Shown here: in pieces, positions 27,133 through 36,686 of the stretch
Numbering within the stretch: position 1 is the stretch's first letter
How the letters are laid out: each line of letters opens with the position of its first letter
Program-made: the position numbers and the translations under genes
The notes under the pieces: generated by a model
Databases searched by the model: none
Seen by the model: the letters and a program-made list of their open reading frames with translations, nothing else
What the model was told of the DNA's origin: nothing
DNA from: CAUTUX01 sp963532875
GTDB lineage: Bacteria; Bacillota; Clostridia; Christensenellales; CAG-917
DNA length: 64,000 bases
Direction of reading: 5' to 3'
Assembly (NCBI GenBank): GCA_963532875.1
Contig: CAUSLO010000002.1
Coordinates: 1 to 64,000 of the forward strand

Positions 27133-27495
27133 CTAAATAACTGAATATAATATAAAGAATAAGGCTGTTCCTATTCCCAACATTACTAATAAATGTAAAA
27201 TAACTAATACGATAGAATATCCGTTTTTACTAGACATCTTCTTCAACATGTCAGCAAATGATGCGTCATCTTCATAATCTTGAACACCAAAATCTAATGA
27301 AGGTAACCGTGAACCATCCATTGGAAATAACTGATCTGTATTAAGAACCAATCCCTTATCATTAGGAACTGTTCCTTGTGGCATCTGTGTCATATCTGGA
27401 ACTGGTTGATCTTGTTGCACTTGTTGTTGATCAATTTCTTGAGTTATATCGCTATACTCTTCAAATAAATTGTCATTGATTTGATTTTCATCCAT
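27133..27495 (-). CDS. Tail-anchored-like acidic membrane protein
   Basis: A 120-residue protein if started at the ATG at 27495, which has AGGAG 8 nt upstream; an ATG 11 codons earlier lacks one. The N-terminal 90 residues are acidic and rich in Gln, Asp and Pro without obvious fold. The C-terminus has a single hydrophobic segment (IVLVILHLLVMLGIGTALFF), suggesting a C-terminal membrane anchor. It is first in a three-gene set of small membrane proteins leading to tRNA-Thr. Function unknown. Confidence 0.75.
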   Translation of the reverse strand: MDENQINDNLFEEYSDITQEIDQQQVQQDQPVPDMTQMPQGTVPNDKGLVLNTDQLFPMDGSRLPSLDFGVQDYEDDASFADMLKKMSSKNGYSIVLVILHLLVMLGIGTALFFILYSVI

Positions 27496-27539
27496 ACTTC
27501 TATCTCCTATTGCTTTCTTTAAATGCAATACTTGTAATT

Positions 27540-27568
27540 ATTATAACGTCAAAACCCTTTTATTCCTA
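27540..27568 (-). promoter_or_regulatory. Candidate promoter for the small-membrane-protein set
   Basis: A perfect TATAAT (27540-27545) on the minus strand with only a weak -35 (TAGGAA, 27563-27568) at 17 nt. It lies in the 174-bp gap between nnrD and the gene starting at 27495, which otherwise shows nothing I can name. Confidence 0.45.
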
Positions 27569-27669
27569 TGTTGAATTTTAATAAAAATGATATTCCATTG
27601 AATAACATCTTTAACCCCTTTATAACCATCGCTTTTGAGCAATTTCCCCCACTCATATTGCACCCAAAA

Positions 27670-28527
27670 TTAAAAATTGATTAGTTCTCCGACAACATCT
27701 ACTATCTTCTCAATTATGTCTTTTGGCAATGCAGAATACTCATTTACTTCACATAATTCGGCACAACGTCCCAAAATATATGAACCTATAACTCCTGCTT
27801 CAAATATAGGAACACCTATTGCTAATAACCCACAAATAATCCCAGATAGGATATCTCCGCTCCCTCCTTTGGCAAGTTTTGCATTTCCTGTCTGATTTAT
27901 GTACTCCTCTTTTCCATCGGTTACGTATGAATTATGCCCCTTTAAAATAACTACACAGTTGTGCTTATCAGCGAATTCTCTTGCGTTCTCTTTTGTGCCA
28001 TCATTGCCTGTTAGCCTTTGAAATTCTCTATCATTAGGTGTGAGTATAGCTCTGTTTTTTAAATTAAAATTTAATGTATCCGTAATTGCATCGGCATCAA
28101 TAACCATATTTGCTGTTGTCTTATCTAATACATATTCAATGAAGTTGATTGAATTTGCTTTGTTAATACCCATGCCAATAGCAATTGAATTAACGCCATA
28201 CGTTATTTTTTTATTAACCCGATTTGAAAACTTTATATTTCCAAATTTCGTAGGTAATTTAATAACTCCCGAATATTCCACATAGTTCAGGGCATATTTT
28301 GCCAATACTCCGGGTAAGGCAATAAAGGATATCCCTGTACCAACTAACATAGTTGCGGTGGTTTGAGAAAGAAGTTTTTCAAGTGCTAGACAAGAAAATT
28401 TTGGTGCTCCAACATACTTGTATGAACCTCCAATAATTAGAGAACGACCATAATCAAGTTTAGATGTATTATCATCTCGCTTTTTAAAATATTTTTGTGC
28501 TAACTCTTTAATTTCCAAAGACTTCAT
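27670..28527 (-). CDS. nnrD: ADP-dependent (S)-NAD(P)H-hydrate dehydratase
   Basis: Repairs hydrated NADH/NADPH. The 285-residue ribokinase-like protein has SLIIGGSYKYVGAPKFS at the N-terminus, VIDADAIT, LTPNDREFQRLTG, VILKGHNSYVTDG and the ATP-binding AKGGSGDILSGII near residue 220. It has only the dehydratase domain; the epimerase half (YjeF_N), fused in many bacteria, is absent. The ATG at 28527 lies inside recX (20-nt overlap) with no clear ribosome binding site, so translation is probably coupled. Confidence 0.93.
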   Translation of the reverse strand: MKSLEIKELAQKYFKKRDDNTSKLDYGRSLIIGGSYKYVGAPKFSCLALEKLLSQTTATMLVGTGISFIALPGVLAKYALNYVEYSGVIKLPTKFGNIKFSNRVNKKITYGVNSIAIGMGINKANSINFIEYVLDKTTANMVIDADAITDTLNFNLKNRAILTPNDREFQRLTGNDGTKENAREFADKHNCVVILKGHNSYVTDGKEEYINQTGNAKLAKGGSGDILSGIICGLLAIGVPIFEAGVIGSYILGRCAELCEVNEYSALPKDIIEKIVDVVGELINF

Positions 28528-28954
28528 CAAATGCTACTTTTGCGATGTCGTATGAAATTCCTTTTGTTGCTAGATGAGCGAATATTTTCTGTTTGTCTTC
28601 TTCGGTTAAGTGTCTAATTCTGACATACTTTTCTAAAATTTCTGTTGCACTTTCTATTTGCATTTCATCAGTAAGTTGATCCATTAATGCAAACTTAACG
28701 ACATCTGAATCAACTTTTTTATCAAATATTAATTTTTGTTTTAAAAGGTTTTTGCCATATCTTTTATAATTATATGAAATATACATTTTGGCGTATTCTT
28801 CATCGTTAATATAATTGTATTTTTTGCAAAAAGATACAGCCTCATCTACCTCCTCATCTGTGTAATATTTATCATGCAATTTTGCACGTAATTCGTGTTC
28901 AGATCTTGGAGAAATATTTAATAACTTTAGTGCTGCATCTTTTGCTGTTTTCAT
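28508..28954 (-). CDS. recX: Regulatory protein RecX
   Basis: Modulator of RecA filaments. The 148-residue protein has three-helix repeats typical of RecX: AALKLLNISPRSEHELRAKL, then YNYINDEEYAKMYISY with KRYGKNLLKQKL, and a third repeat at the C-terminus (IFAHLATKGISYDIAKVAF). The ATG overlaps the ilvE stop by one nt (TAATG). recA is not in the window. Confidence 0.92.
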   Translation of the reverse strand: MKTAKDAALKLLNISPRSEHELRAKLHDKYYTDEEVDEAVSFCKKYNYINDEEYAKMYISYNYKRYGKNLLKQKLIFDKKVDSDVVKFALMDQLTDEMQIESATEILEKYVRIRHLTEEDKQKIFAHLATKGISYDIAKVAFDEVFGN

Positions 28955-30012
28955 TAATTAATTGATTCTACCCAATTAAATGTGTCTTTCTCTTTCCCAT
29001 ATTGAATGCCTGTTAAAGTATTGAATAGCCATTGTGTTGTTTTTCCCATTTCTCCATTGTTTATGACCATTTCTACACCGTTGTACGAAATCAATCCAAC
29101 AGGTGAAATTACTGCAGCTGTACCAGTTCCAAAGCATTCTTGCAATTTACCTTTTTTATATGCTTTTACTATTTCTGCAATTGGTACTTTTCTCTCTTCC
29201 GCTTTTGTATCGCCAGCATTGATAATCTTGATTACGCTGTCTCTTGTTATCCCAGGTAGAATTGTGCCATCAAGTTCTGGTGTTACAACTTTTCCATCAA
29301 TCACGAAGAAGATATTCATTGCACCAACTTCTTCAACATACTTCTTTTCTTCACCATCTAACCAAAGTACTTGATCATATCCGATTTGTTTTGCTTTCTC
29401 TCCAGCAAGCAACGAACATGCATAGTTTCCCATGCATTTTGCTTCACCTGTTCCGCCTTGGCATGCTCTTGTGAGTTTTTCTTCAACAATTAGTTTTGTT
29501 GGTTTTAATCCATTTTTGTAATATGAACCTACTGGTGAAAGAATTATACAGAATGTGTATTTCTTTGATGGATGAACGCCTAAGAAGTTTTCACTACCAA
29601 ACATAAAAGGTCTAATATATAATGCAGTTCCTTCATTAGTTGGAATCCACTCTTGTTCAATTTCAATTAATTTTTTTAAGCCCTCAAGAGCTTTAAACTC
29701 ATCAAATGTACGCATACAAAGACGTTTTGCACTATTATTCATTCTTTTAAAATTATCTAGAGGTCTAAACATTGTGATTTTGCCTTCTTTATTTTTATAT
29801 GCTTTCAACCCTTCAAATATGCCTTGACCATAATGTAAGGAACAACAAGCAGGTGATATTGATAAATCGTCAAATGCTCTAATTTCCATTTCACCCCAAC
29901 CATTTTCTTCGTCGTATTCCCAAATCAACATGTGATCAGTAAAATATTTACCAAATCCCAAATTAGAGAAATCAGGTTTTTCTTTGCGTGTCTTTACTAA
30001 ATTTAATTTCAT
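28954..30012 (-). CDS. ilvE: Branched-chain amino acid aminotransferase
   Basis: PLP enzyme interconverting Leu/Ile/Val and their 2-oxo acids with glutamate. The 352-residue protein is of the BCAT2-like fold class IV type: ISPACCSLHYGQGIFEGLKAY, RPFMFGSENFLGVHPS, GGTGEAKCMGNYACSLLA (with the PLP lysine), VEEVGAMNIFFV and LPGITRDSVI. ATG at 30012 with GAGG five nt upstream; a GTG two codons earlier overlaps that site. No other branched-chain genes are nearby. Confidence 0.95.
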   Translation of the reverse strand: MKLNLVKTRKEKPDFSNLGFGKYFTDHMLIWEYDEENGWGEMEIRAFDDLSISPACCSLHYGQGIFEGLKAYKNKEGKITMFRPLDNFKRMNNSAKRLCMRTFDEFKALEGLKKLIEIEQEWIPTNEGTALYIRPFMFGSENFLGVHPSKKYTFCIILSPVGSYYKNGLKPTKLIVEEKLTRACQGGTGEAKCMGNYACSLLAGEKAKQIGYDQVLWLDGEEKKYVEEVGAMNIFFVIDGKVVTPELDGTILPGITRDSVIKIINAGDTKAEERKVPIAEIVKAYKKGKLQECFGTGTAAVISPVGLISYNGVEMVINNGEMGKTTQWLFNTLTGIQYGKEKDTFNWVESIN

Positions 30013-30019
30013 ATTCACC

Positions 30020-30637
30020 TCACAAACTTATATATGTATTTTCACTTTTTACTATCTTAATTTTTGATGCTGTTATCTCTTTAATTTTAGATACAACTTC
30101 ATCATACTCATTTTGTTTTATATAGCAATCAATATTTATATCCTCAGAATATTCGATATTCTCGAATTTGCCATGTTCTTTAATGACATTTTGTACCTTT
30201 TCAAAATTATCATAACTCAGTGTAATTTTCGTCTTAGTACATAAATATTTTGTTGCTTTAGTTGCCGATGTAAGTCCTTGAACAGCATTATTATTATACG
30301 CAGTTACTAGACCATTTGCACCTAATTTTATCCCACCAAAATACCTTACGACGCACACTAATGTATTAACAATTCCACTACTTTGAATCGCCGAAAGTAT
30401 CGGTTTTCCAGCAGTTCCTTGAGGTTCGCCATCATCAGAACATTTACACTTTTTACCTTCATTAACAACATACGCATATGTGCAATGTGTGGCTTTGCTA
30501 TGACTTTTCCGAATTTCTTTTATTTTGTTTTCAACTGTATTTTCTACAGCCTCCCCTATTACATAGGTTATAAACTTTGATTTTTTAACTTCATTATTAA
30601 AAATATATTCTCCATCTACATAGGTATAACTAATCAC
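30020..30637 (-). CDS. YigZ/IMPACT family protein
   Basis: A 205-residue protein of the UPF0029/IMPACT family. The N-terminal domain carries KSKFITYV, SHSKATHCTYAYV and DDGEPQGTAGKPIL, followed by VCVVRYFGGIKLGANGLVTAY. A C-terminal DUF1949-like ferredoxin fold follows. Eukaryotic IMPACT influences translational stress signalling; the bacterial role is unclear. It overlaps the upstream tyrS by 8 nt. Confidence 0.92.
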   Translation of the reverse strand: MISYTYVDGEYIFNNEVKKSKFITYVIGEAVENTVENKIKEIRKSHSKATHCTYAYVVNEGKKCKCSDDGEPQGTAGKPILSAIQSSGIVNTLVCVVRYFGGIKLGANGLVTAYNNNAVQGLTSATKATKYLCTKTKITLSYDNFEKVQNVIKEHGKFENIEYSEDINIDCYIKQNEYDEVVSKIKEITASKIKIVKSENTYISL

Positions 30638-31841
30638 TAAATTTTACCTTAAATATGTTCTTTTTCCCTTTCTTCAAAATGAACCCTTTTTTCTTCTGTG
30701 CATCCGTAACTACATACATAGGGTCTGTAACTACAACATCATCAATTGAAACTCCGCCACCTAGTATAAGACGTTTTGCTTCTCCATTAGACTTTAATTT
30801 TGCAATTTCTGCTAATATTTCAGCAATCCCACTAAATTTATTTGAGATGATAGATTCTGGCATATTTTTGCTGTCTCCACTGAAAGTGGCATGTACTTGA
30901 TCTATTACTGCATCTGCTTTTTCTTGTCCGTGTACTAATTTGGTGAGTTCATATGCAAGTCTTTCCTTTGCTTTGTTCATTCTTTCGTCATTGTATTTAG
31001 TCAACTCTGTGATTTCATCTAAACATAAAAATGTCAAATATCTAAACACTTTTTCAACATCTTCATCCGGGATATTTCTCCAATATTGGAAGAATTCAAA
31101 TGGTGTGGTTTTATTCTCATCTAACCAAACTGCTCCCTTAGCAGTTTTCCCCATCTTAATTCCTTCTGAAGTGGTTAGAAGTGAGAAAGTTATTGCAAAC
31201 GCTTCGCCTCCTTCCTTTCTTCTTATTAGATCGGCACCTGCAAGAATATTGCTCCACTGATCATCGCCACCGCATTGAAGCACACAGCCATATTTTTTGT
31301 ATAAGACTAAGAAATCATACGCCTGCATCAACATGTAATTAAATTCTAGGAAACTAAGACCTTTTTCCATTCTTGTCTTGAAACACTCAGCAGTTAACAT
31401 TCTATTAACTGAAAATTGTGTTCCTATTTCTCTTAAAAAATCAACGTAGTTTAAATCTAACAACCAATCTGCATTATCTACAATTATTGCTGCATTATTG
31501 CCTTTATCAAAATTTATAAATCTAGCCATCTGTTTTTTGAAGCAACTAACATTATGGGCAATCGTTTCCCTAGTCATCATTGAACGCATATCAGTTCTCC
31601 CAGATGGATCTCCAACCATTCCAGTACCGCCACCAACTAATATAATTGGTTTATGCCCTGCTTCTTGCAATCTCTTTGCAACTATCAATTGCATGAAGTG
31701 CCCAACATGTAAACTGTCTGCCGTTGGATCAAATCCAATATAGAATGCCTGACTTTTTTCATCTAATTTTTTCTTTAATTCGTCCTCAAAAACCACTTGT
31801 TTAACTAATCCACGTTCACGCAACTCATCAATTATATTCAT
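30630..31841 (-). CDS. tyrS: Tyrosyl-tRNA synthetase
   Basis: Class Ic aminoacyl-tRNA synthetase of 403 residues. The HIGH-type motif is HVGHFMQL near residue 45 and the KMSKS-type loop is KMGKTAKG near residue 230. MLMQAYDFL and QCGGDDQWSNI build the tyrosine pocket, and an S4-like RNA-binding domain ends the protein. It follows tsaC by one nt; no T-box leader is present because the gene lies within an operon. Confidence 0.96.
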   Translation of the reverse strand: MNIIDELRERGLVKQVVFEDELKKKLDEKSQAFYIGFDPTADSLHVGHFMQLIVAKRLQEAGHKPIILVGGGTGMVGDPSGRTDMRSMMTRETIAHNVSCFKKQMARFINFDKGNNAAIIVDNADWLLDLNYVDFLREIGTQFSVNRMLTAECFKTRMEKGLSFLEFNYMLMQAYDFLVLYKKYGCVLQCGGDDQWSNILAGADLIRRKEGGEAFAITFSLLTTSEGIKMGKTAKGAVWLDENKTTPFEFFQYWRNIPDEDVEKVFRYLTFLCLDEITELTKYNDERMNKAKERLAYELTKLVHGQEKADAVIDQVHATFSGDSKNMPESIISNKFSGIAEILAEIAKLKSNGEAKRLILGGGVSIDDVVVTDPMYVVTDAQKKKGFILKKGKKNIFKVKFSD

Positions 31842-31842
31842 T

Positions 31843-32823
31843 TCATTCTCCTTCGTACATATTATTGTTTGTCGCTTTTAATACTCTATTCATAATGGAC
31901 TCTTCAATCCCATTACCTTTAAGCCTTTGCACTATTATATACTCATACTTTTTTTCTGCATAGCGTAAGGCAGAATATATATTTCTCATATAGTCTTTTG
32001 CATCTTCTCCTAATGAATATGTATTTGCATCTTCACATTTATAAAGAAATTCTTTTAAACCCAAAATAACTGCATTCTTGTTTTTAGCATACACTGCCAT
32101 GGCATCTTTCGGAGTCGCTACGAGTATTGAATCAACATTAGGTGAATAGTGCTTATATTTCATTCCAGGTGCTTTGGCAACTTTAACTTTTCCTTTGAAA
32201 TCTTTAACATGCCCCAATACACTTTCAATCATTTCTTTTGTTACTGCCCCAGGCCTAAGTATTGTTGGTATATCTGAAGTTAAATCTAGAATTGTTGACT
32301 CAATTCCGCATGTGCATTCTCCACCATCTAGTATGTATTTGATTTTTCCATTTAAATCATCTAATACGTGTTTTGCTGTAGTTGGTGAAATGTGTTTTGA
32401 AACATTGGCAGATGGTGCTGCGATTGGGTTTGAATACTTAATTAATTTACGTGCAATATCATTGTTTGGCATTCGTATTCCTACGGTATTACCATTTGCA
32501 GTTACCATATCTGGAATGTTTGCATTTTTCTTTAAAACTAATGTTAAAGGACCAGGCATATATCGTTCAGCAAGTTCGTATGCAAGTTTTGGAATTTCTG
32601 TTGCTACTTTCTCTATTTCTTCTAAATTACTAATATGCACTATTAATGGATTATCTTGTGGTCTGCCTTTTGCTATAAAGATTTTCTTTACAGCATTTTC
32701 ATTAAATGCATCAGCACCCAATCCATATACTGTTTCTGTTGGGAATCCTACTAATTCTCCATTTTTGATCTCTTCTGAACAAATTAAGATATTTTCTTCA
32801 GTCGGCTGTATAATTTGTGTCAT
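31843..32823 (-). CDS. tsaC: L-threonylcarbamoyladenylate synthase (Sua5/YwlC type)
   Basis: First step of t6A synthesis at tRNA position 37: makes threonylcarbamoyl-AMP from Thr, bicarbonate and ATP. The YrdC domain has LVGFPTETVYGLGADAF, KGRPQDNPLIVHI, PGPLTLVL, VGIRMPNN and AAPSANVSKHISPT. A C-terminal Sua5 domain (after about residue 215, starting PGMKYKHYSP) makes the protein 326 residues. TsaB and TsaE are encoded at 42-43.7 kb; TsaD is not in the window. Confidence 0.95.
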   Translation of the reverse strand: MTQIIQPTEENILICSEEIKNGELVGFPTETVYGLGADAFNENAVKKIFIAKGRPQDNPLIVHISNLEEIEKVATEIPKLAYELAERYMPGPLTLVLKKNANIPDMVTANGNTVGIRMPNNDIARKLIKYSNPIAAPSANVSKHISPTTAKHVLDDLNGKIKYILDGGECTCGIESTILDLTSDIPTILRPGAVTKEMIESVLGHVKDFKGKVKVAKAPGMKYKHYSPNVDSILVATPKDAMAVYAKNKNAVILGLKEFLYKCEDANTYSLGEDAKDYMRNIYSALRYAEKKYEYIIVQRLKGNGIEESIMNRVLKATNNNMYEGE

Positions 32824-34637
32824 CTCACCTCATGTAAAATATATACGACCTTGTTATCTCCCTGTGCTACATATTCAAAAACAAAAACTTTATTAGGATT
32901 TGTGAGAAGTCTATATAGGATTGTTCCTCTATCAAATGTTGCTTCTCTAACTACACTTTCCTTTTCATTTTGAATTAGACGTTTTACGCCATATTTCCCA
33001 TCCTTACTATACATATATATGTTTTGCTCATATATTTTTTGATTATTACTGGTTTTAGCAACATCGTGCAAAATATCATTTTCTGTATCACGATGTTTAA
33101 ATTCAATTATTCCTTGTTTAGACATTAATGCATACTTGTCCCCAACTTTCGGTTTAACAAGTGCAAAGTCTCCCCTAAACATTTCAATTTCCTTTATATT
33201 CTGATACTGATCTTTGAATCCATCAAAAACTTTTCGACCTCCGTATGTAAAAACTACATATTTAATTTCGTCTGATCCTTCTTCGTGTGCTCTACAAACT
33301 ATCATTCCGTTATTAGCAATTGCGCTTACATATACGTATTCTTTATTTTCAAAAATGAGTTTCCCTTTTTTATTCATGACTCTTAAATAATATGGCTGGG
33401 TTGGTACGTATATAATGTCATCAACACAATCTAACAATAGGTCGTTCAAAGTACCCTCTGCCGATTTTTGAATAAAGTCCAACTTCAATCCTTTATCGCC
33501 AGTTAAACTCAATACAATTTCAAACTTATAGTTAATGACGATTTGATCTACTGTTGGGGCTTTTGGATTGCTTGCGTTAATTACCATTTTGCAGAAACTA
33601 TATCCGTCCTTTAAGGCACGGCTAACATCTACGCCTTCTAAGTTATATGTGTACTTGTTGTATATTTGTCCGTAGAAATATTTTGTTGAGTTATCTTTTA
33701 CGCTGTTCGTATTTGCATCATAAAAGAATGAACTCATTTGCCTATATTTGTTCTCTTTTAAAACAATGTTGTGTTTATCTTTTGTGCCCTCATATGAATA
33801 TTCAATATAGAATTGACCAAGCCCTAAATATGACAATTTCTGTTCATAGTCTTTATTTGAAGCACCCTTCATATATTTTACTAGTTCTTTGTTTAGTATA
33901 AAGTTCCAAATCGTATGTCCTTTGACTTCCTTTTTTTCGGTTTCCTTAACAATTGCATACTGATTATCAACAATGCTTACATTATTCACTACATTGCTAG
34001 GATTTGCGATTTTACCTATAAGGCGACCTCTACTTGAAACATCTCCTGTTGTACTTGGAGCGAACATTTTCGCCTCATTATCTTTTGCATTTTTTAAATA
34101 AGCACTTGAAACAACGAAAGTGTTAGTGTCTGCAATTTTGATTATATCTTCTAAACTCTTCTTGCTATTGCTTATTGCGTCTTGATCAAAATGGGCTTTG
34201 CTTAATACAACTTGGCCTTTCATGTTATACACCGAAACAAGTTTATCTTCTCCTAATATTGCAATATATCCATGCTTTACAAAAACTTTTTTAGGTCTTA
34301 AATCTTCATCTAAAATTAATTTATTGGGTTCTTTTGCAGAAACTACATTCAACACATTCTCACTAACTACTGTATTTGTTGCACTATTTGTTACCCTAAC
34401 TTTTTCTAATATAAAGACATCCTCTTTTTCTATATATCCACTCTGCCCATCATCACTTTCATATATTTTGTAATTGTCTGGAAGACTCGTTATTGTTGCT
34501 AATTTATTGAATTCTTTTGAACTTGTTCTTGCATGAAATATATCTGAAACATTTTTAGGTTTTTTGTTACAACCTAATAGTGTTAATGAAAATACTAATA
34601 TAACTAAAGCAAATACTAATCTACGAAAAGTTTTCAT
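32820..34637 (-). CDS. Large lipoprotein of unknown function
   Basis: A 605-residue protein with a signal peptide and lipobox LLGC (Cys23). The mature region contains repeated short hydrophobic strands with aromatic residues and lines such as DKYALMSKQG and DGKYGVKRL. These resemble WG/beta-propeller-like repeats, but I cannot assign a family. It lies between recO (TAATG overlap) and tsaC (4-nt overlap) in a housekeeping operon, so it should be expressed together with repair and tRNA-modification genes. Confidence 0.78.
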   Translation of the reverse strand: MKTFRRLVFALVILVFSLTLLGCNKKPKNVSDIFHARTSSKEFNKLATITSLPDNYKIYESDDGQSGYIEKEDVFILEKVRVTNSATNTVVSENVLNVVSAKEPNKLILDEDLRPKKVFVKHGYIAILGEDKLVSVYNMKGQVVLSKAHFDQDAISNSKKSLEDIIKIADTNTFVVSSAYLKNAKDNEAKMFAPSTTGDVSSRGRLIGKIANPSNVVNNVSIVDNQYAIVKETEKKEVKGHTIWNFILNKELVKYMKGASNKDYEQKLSYLGLGQFYIEYSYEGTKDKHNIVLKENKYRQMSSFFYDANTNSVKDNSTKYFYGQIYNKYTYNLEGVDVSRALKDGYSFCKMVINASNPKAPTVDQIVINYKFEIVLSLTGDKGLKLDFIQKSAEGTLNDLLLDCVDDIIYVPTQPYYLRVMNKKGKLIFENKEYVYVSAIANNGMIVCRAHEEGSDEIKYVVFTYGGRKVFDGFKDQYQNIKEIEMFRGDFALVKPKVGDKYALMSKQGIIEFKHRDTENDILHDVAKTSNNQKIYEQNIYMYSKDGKYGVKRLIQNEKESVVREATFDRGTILYRLLTNPNKVFVFEYVAQGDNKVVYILHEVR

Positions 34638-35323
34638 TATTTATCCCTATACTTGTTTTTATAAAATTTCATTCCGATATAATGATATATTATTTCTTCT
34701 AATAATAATATACCTTGCCTTTTTACTTGAGCATCGGCTTCTTCGCCTAATAAGTACTTTTTTATTTTATCTGCAATCACTATTGTTTGACTTGAATTGG
34801 CACAATTCTCGCATACAATACCACTATCAATATCGTATCCAATTATTTCAGTATTTTTACCACAACATGAACATTTGATAAAACTATTGTCAAAACCATT
34901 CCTTTTTAGAACACATAAAAGGAAATCTCGTTGTGCATCAAGAGGGTCAATATCGCTATATGTAAGTTTGACCAATATGTCAATTACATCGTCAAACAGC
35001 CCTACTTCGCTACTTTTTTGGTTAATTTTGGCAAAGTTTTCTAAAATATAGCATCCTATATAGTACTTTTCTACATCTTCAGTTAACTGTGTAAAGCCTT
35101 CAATTTGTATACACTCTTTTATGGTATTTGAACGTCCGCACAACATATATTTCCCAACATTGAAAATTGATGCAGCATATTTCAATTTTGCGTCATGCTT
35201 CTTTACTGATTTAGCAGTTGCTAATATATTCCCTTCTCCTCTAGTTAAGAGTCGTACTATAGCATCATTATCTTTATATGTTATTGAATTTCCAACAATT
35301 GCTACTGTTTTAATTTCTTCCAT
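34637..35323 (-). CDS. recO: DNA repair protein RecO
   Basis: Recombination mediator that anneals single strands and helps load RecA. The 228-residue protein has an N-terminal OB fold (VAIVGNSITYKDNDAIVRLL) and a zinc finger CSCCGKN...VCENCANSS near residues 148-175 with all four cysteines. It directly follows era with a TGATG overlap, the usual Bacillota arrangement. Slightly shorter than the common 240-250 residues. Confidence 0.93.
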   Translation of the reverse strand: MEEIKTVAIVGNSITYKDNDAIVRLLTRGEGNILATAKSVKKHDAKLKYAASIFNVGKYMLCGRSNTIKECIQIEGFTQLTEDVEKYYIGCYILENFAKINQKSSEVGLFDDVIDILVKLTYSDIDPLDAQRDFLLCVLKRNGFDNSFIKCSCCGKNTEIIGYDIDSGIVCENCANSSQTIVIADKIKKYLLGEEADAQVKRQGILLLEEIIYHYIGMKFYKNKYRDK

Positions 35324-36219
35324 CAGTCATTTAAATCCTTAATGTTGTAATTTAACTCTTTTAGCATAAATGCGTTGTCTCTCCAGTTCTCCTTAATCTT
35401 GACGTACAGCGTTAAGAAAACTTTTTTATCTACAAGTTTTTCAATATCCTTCCTTGCTTGGGTTGCTATTTCTTTTAGCATTAATCCACCTTTCCCAATG
35501 ATCATGCTTTTGTGCGATTTTCTCTCGCAAATGATATCAATATTAATGTCATACATATCTTTCTTTTTGTTGTATTCAAAAGTGTTTATCTCAACACCGA
35601 TACCATATGGCAACTCTTTATTTAACAAATACAATGCTTTTTCACGGATGATTTCTGTAACCATAAAACGTATTGAACTATCTGTATACATATCGTCTGG
35701 ATATATCTTTTCTTCTTCATTGAGGAAAGGGATTAACAGTTCTAACAATCTATCTATATTCTCTTTTTTCTTAGCTGAGATTGGCACTACTCCATTAACA
35801 TTTTGATATTGATTCAGTTGTTCTAGAATTTTAAATAGTGTCTCTTTCGTTATTGAGTCAATTTTATTCACACAAACTAGCATCGGCGTTTTATTATCAT
35901 GGTTTCCTATGAATGTTTTATCTTGTTCTTGCAACCCTTTAGTTCCATCAATTATGTATACAACGCCTTCCACATCTGTCATTCCTTTGTTCACAGATGT
36001 CATCATATATTCCCCAAGTTTGTTGTGTGGTTTAAAAATTCCAGGTGTATCAATTAATGCAATCTGATACTCTGGGCGATTGATTATCCCTATTACTTTA
36101 TTCCTTGTTGTCTGAGGTCTATACGAAACAATTGAAACCTTTTCACCTACAAGTGCATTTACTAAAGTTGATTTGCCTGCATTTGCTGGACCTACTATAC
36201 AAATGTATCCGAATTTCAT
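35323..36219 (-). CDS. era: GTPase Era
   Basis: GTPase that binds 16S rRNA in small-subunit maturation. G1 is GPANAGKST (residues 10-18), followed by RPQTTRNKVIGI, DTPGIFKPHNKLG and NKID. The C-terminal KH domain (SMIIGKGGLMLKEIATQAR) binds RNA. Full length at 298 residues. It shares one nt with both ybeY and recO. Confidence 0.97.
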   Translation of the reverse strand: MKFGYICIVGPANAGKSTLVNALVGEKVSIVSYRPQTTRNKVIGIINRPEYQIALIDTPGIFKPHNKLGEYMMTSVNKGMTDVEGVVYIIDGTKGLQEQDKTFIGNHDNKTPMLVCVNKIDSITKETLFKILEQLNQYQNVNGVVPISAKKKENIDRLLELLIPFLNEEEKIYPDDMYTDSSIRFMVTEIIREKALYLLNKELPYGIGVEINTFEYNKKKDMYDINIDIICERKSHKSMIIGKGGLMLKEIATQARKDIEKLVDKKVFLTLYVKIKENWRDNAFMLKELNYNIKDLND

Positions 36220-36686
36220 TATCTCTTTAACCCTACTTTATTCATTATTTCATCTTGAATTTTAAACATAACTTTCATGTCTTCTTCCTCTATATGATCA
36301 TATCCTAATAGATGCAAGAGACTATGACAAAATAGAAAACCTAATTCTCTTTCTATGCTATGTCCATATTCTTCCGCTTGTCTTTTTGCTACTTCTTCAC
36401 AAATTAACACACTACCTAATGGCACTTTTCTTCCGTTAAAATCATATGGCTGAAAGTCTTTTTTTTGTTTTGGCAAGTCTATCTTTTCAAATGACGGCAT
36501 ACTCAAAACATCTGTTACTTTGTCGATATTCCTAAGTGCCTTATTTTGTTCTTGAATCGTTCTTTCATCGACTATACTTAAATCTATTTCAAAAAAATTC
36601 CTCTGTTTGTGAAAGTTAAAAATTTCTTTTTCAATCTTCTGAAATATTTTTTTAAGTTTTTTATCTAAAGTATCTGATATGATCAT
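36219..36686 (-). CDS. ybeY: Endoribonuclease YbeY
   Basis: Metal-dependent RNase acting in 16S rRNA maturation and ribosome quality control. The zinc motif H-x3-H-x5-H is complete in HSLLHLLGYDH. Typical RNIDKVTDVLSMP and PLGSVLICEEVAKRQA stretches are present. The 155-residue length is normal. It lies between pgpH and era; the dgkA and cdd genes often found here are missing. Confidence 0.96.
   Translation of the reverse strand: MIISDTLDKKLKKIFQKIEKEIFNFHKQRNFFEIDLSIVDERTIQEQNKALRNIDKVTDVLSMPSFEKIDLPKQKKDFQPYDFNGRKVPLGSVLICEEVAKRQAEEYGHSIERELGFLFCHSLLHLLGYDHIEEEDMKVMFKIQDEIMNKVGLKR

Noticed and set aside
27496..27669. Additional RNA gene or small protein in the nnrD upstream gap
   Set aside because: Only a promoter-like TATAAT and a weak GCAAT/ATTGC inverted repeat are visible; nothing that supports an RNA gene.
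31842..31842. T-box leader for tyrS or hisS
   Set aside because: Both genes lie 1-9 nt after the preceding gene, leaving no room for a leader.
32174..32896. 240-codon plus-strand open frame
   Set aside because: Antisense to tsaC and the start of its neighbour; no motif or promoter.
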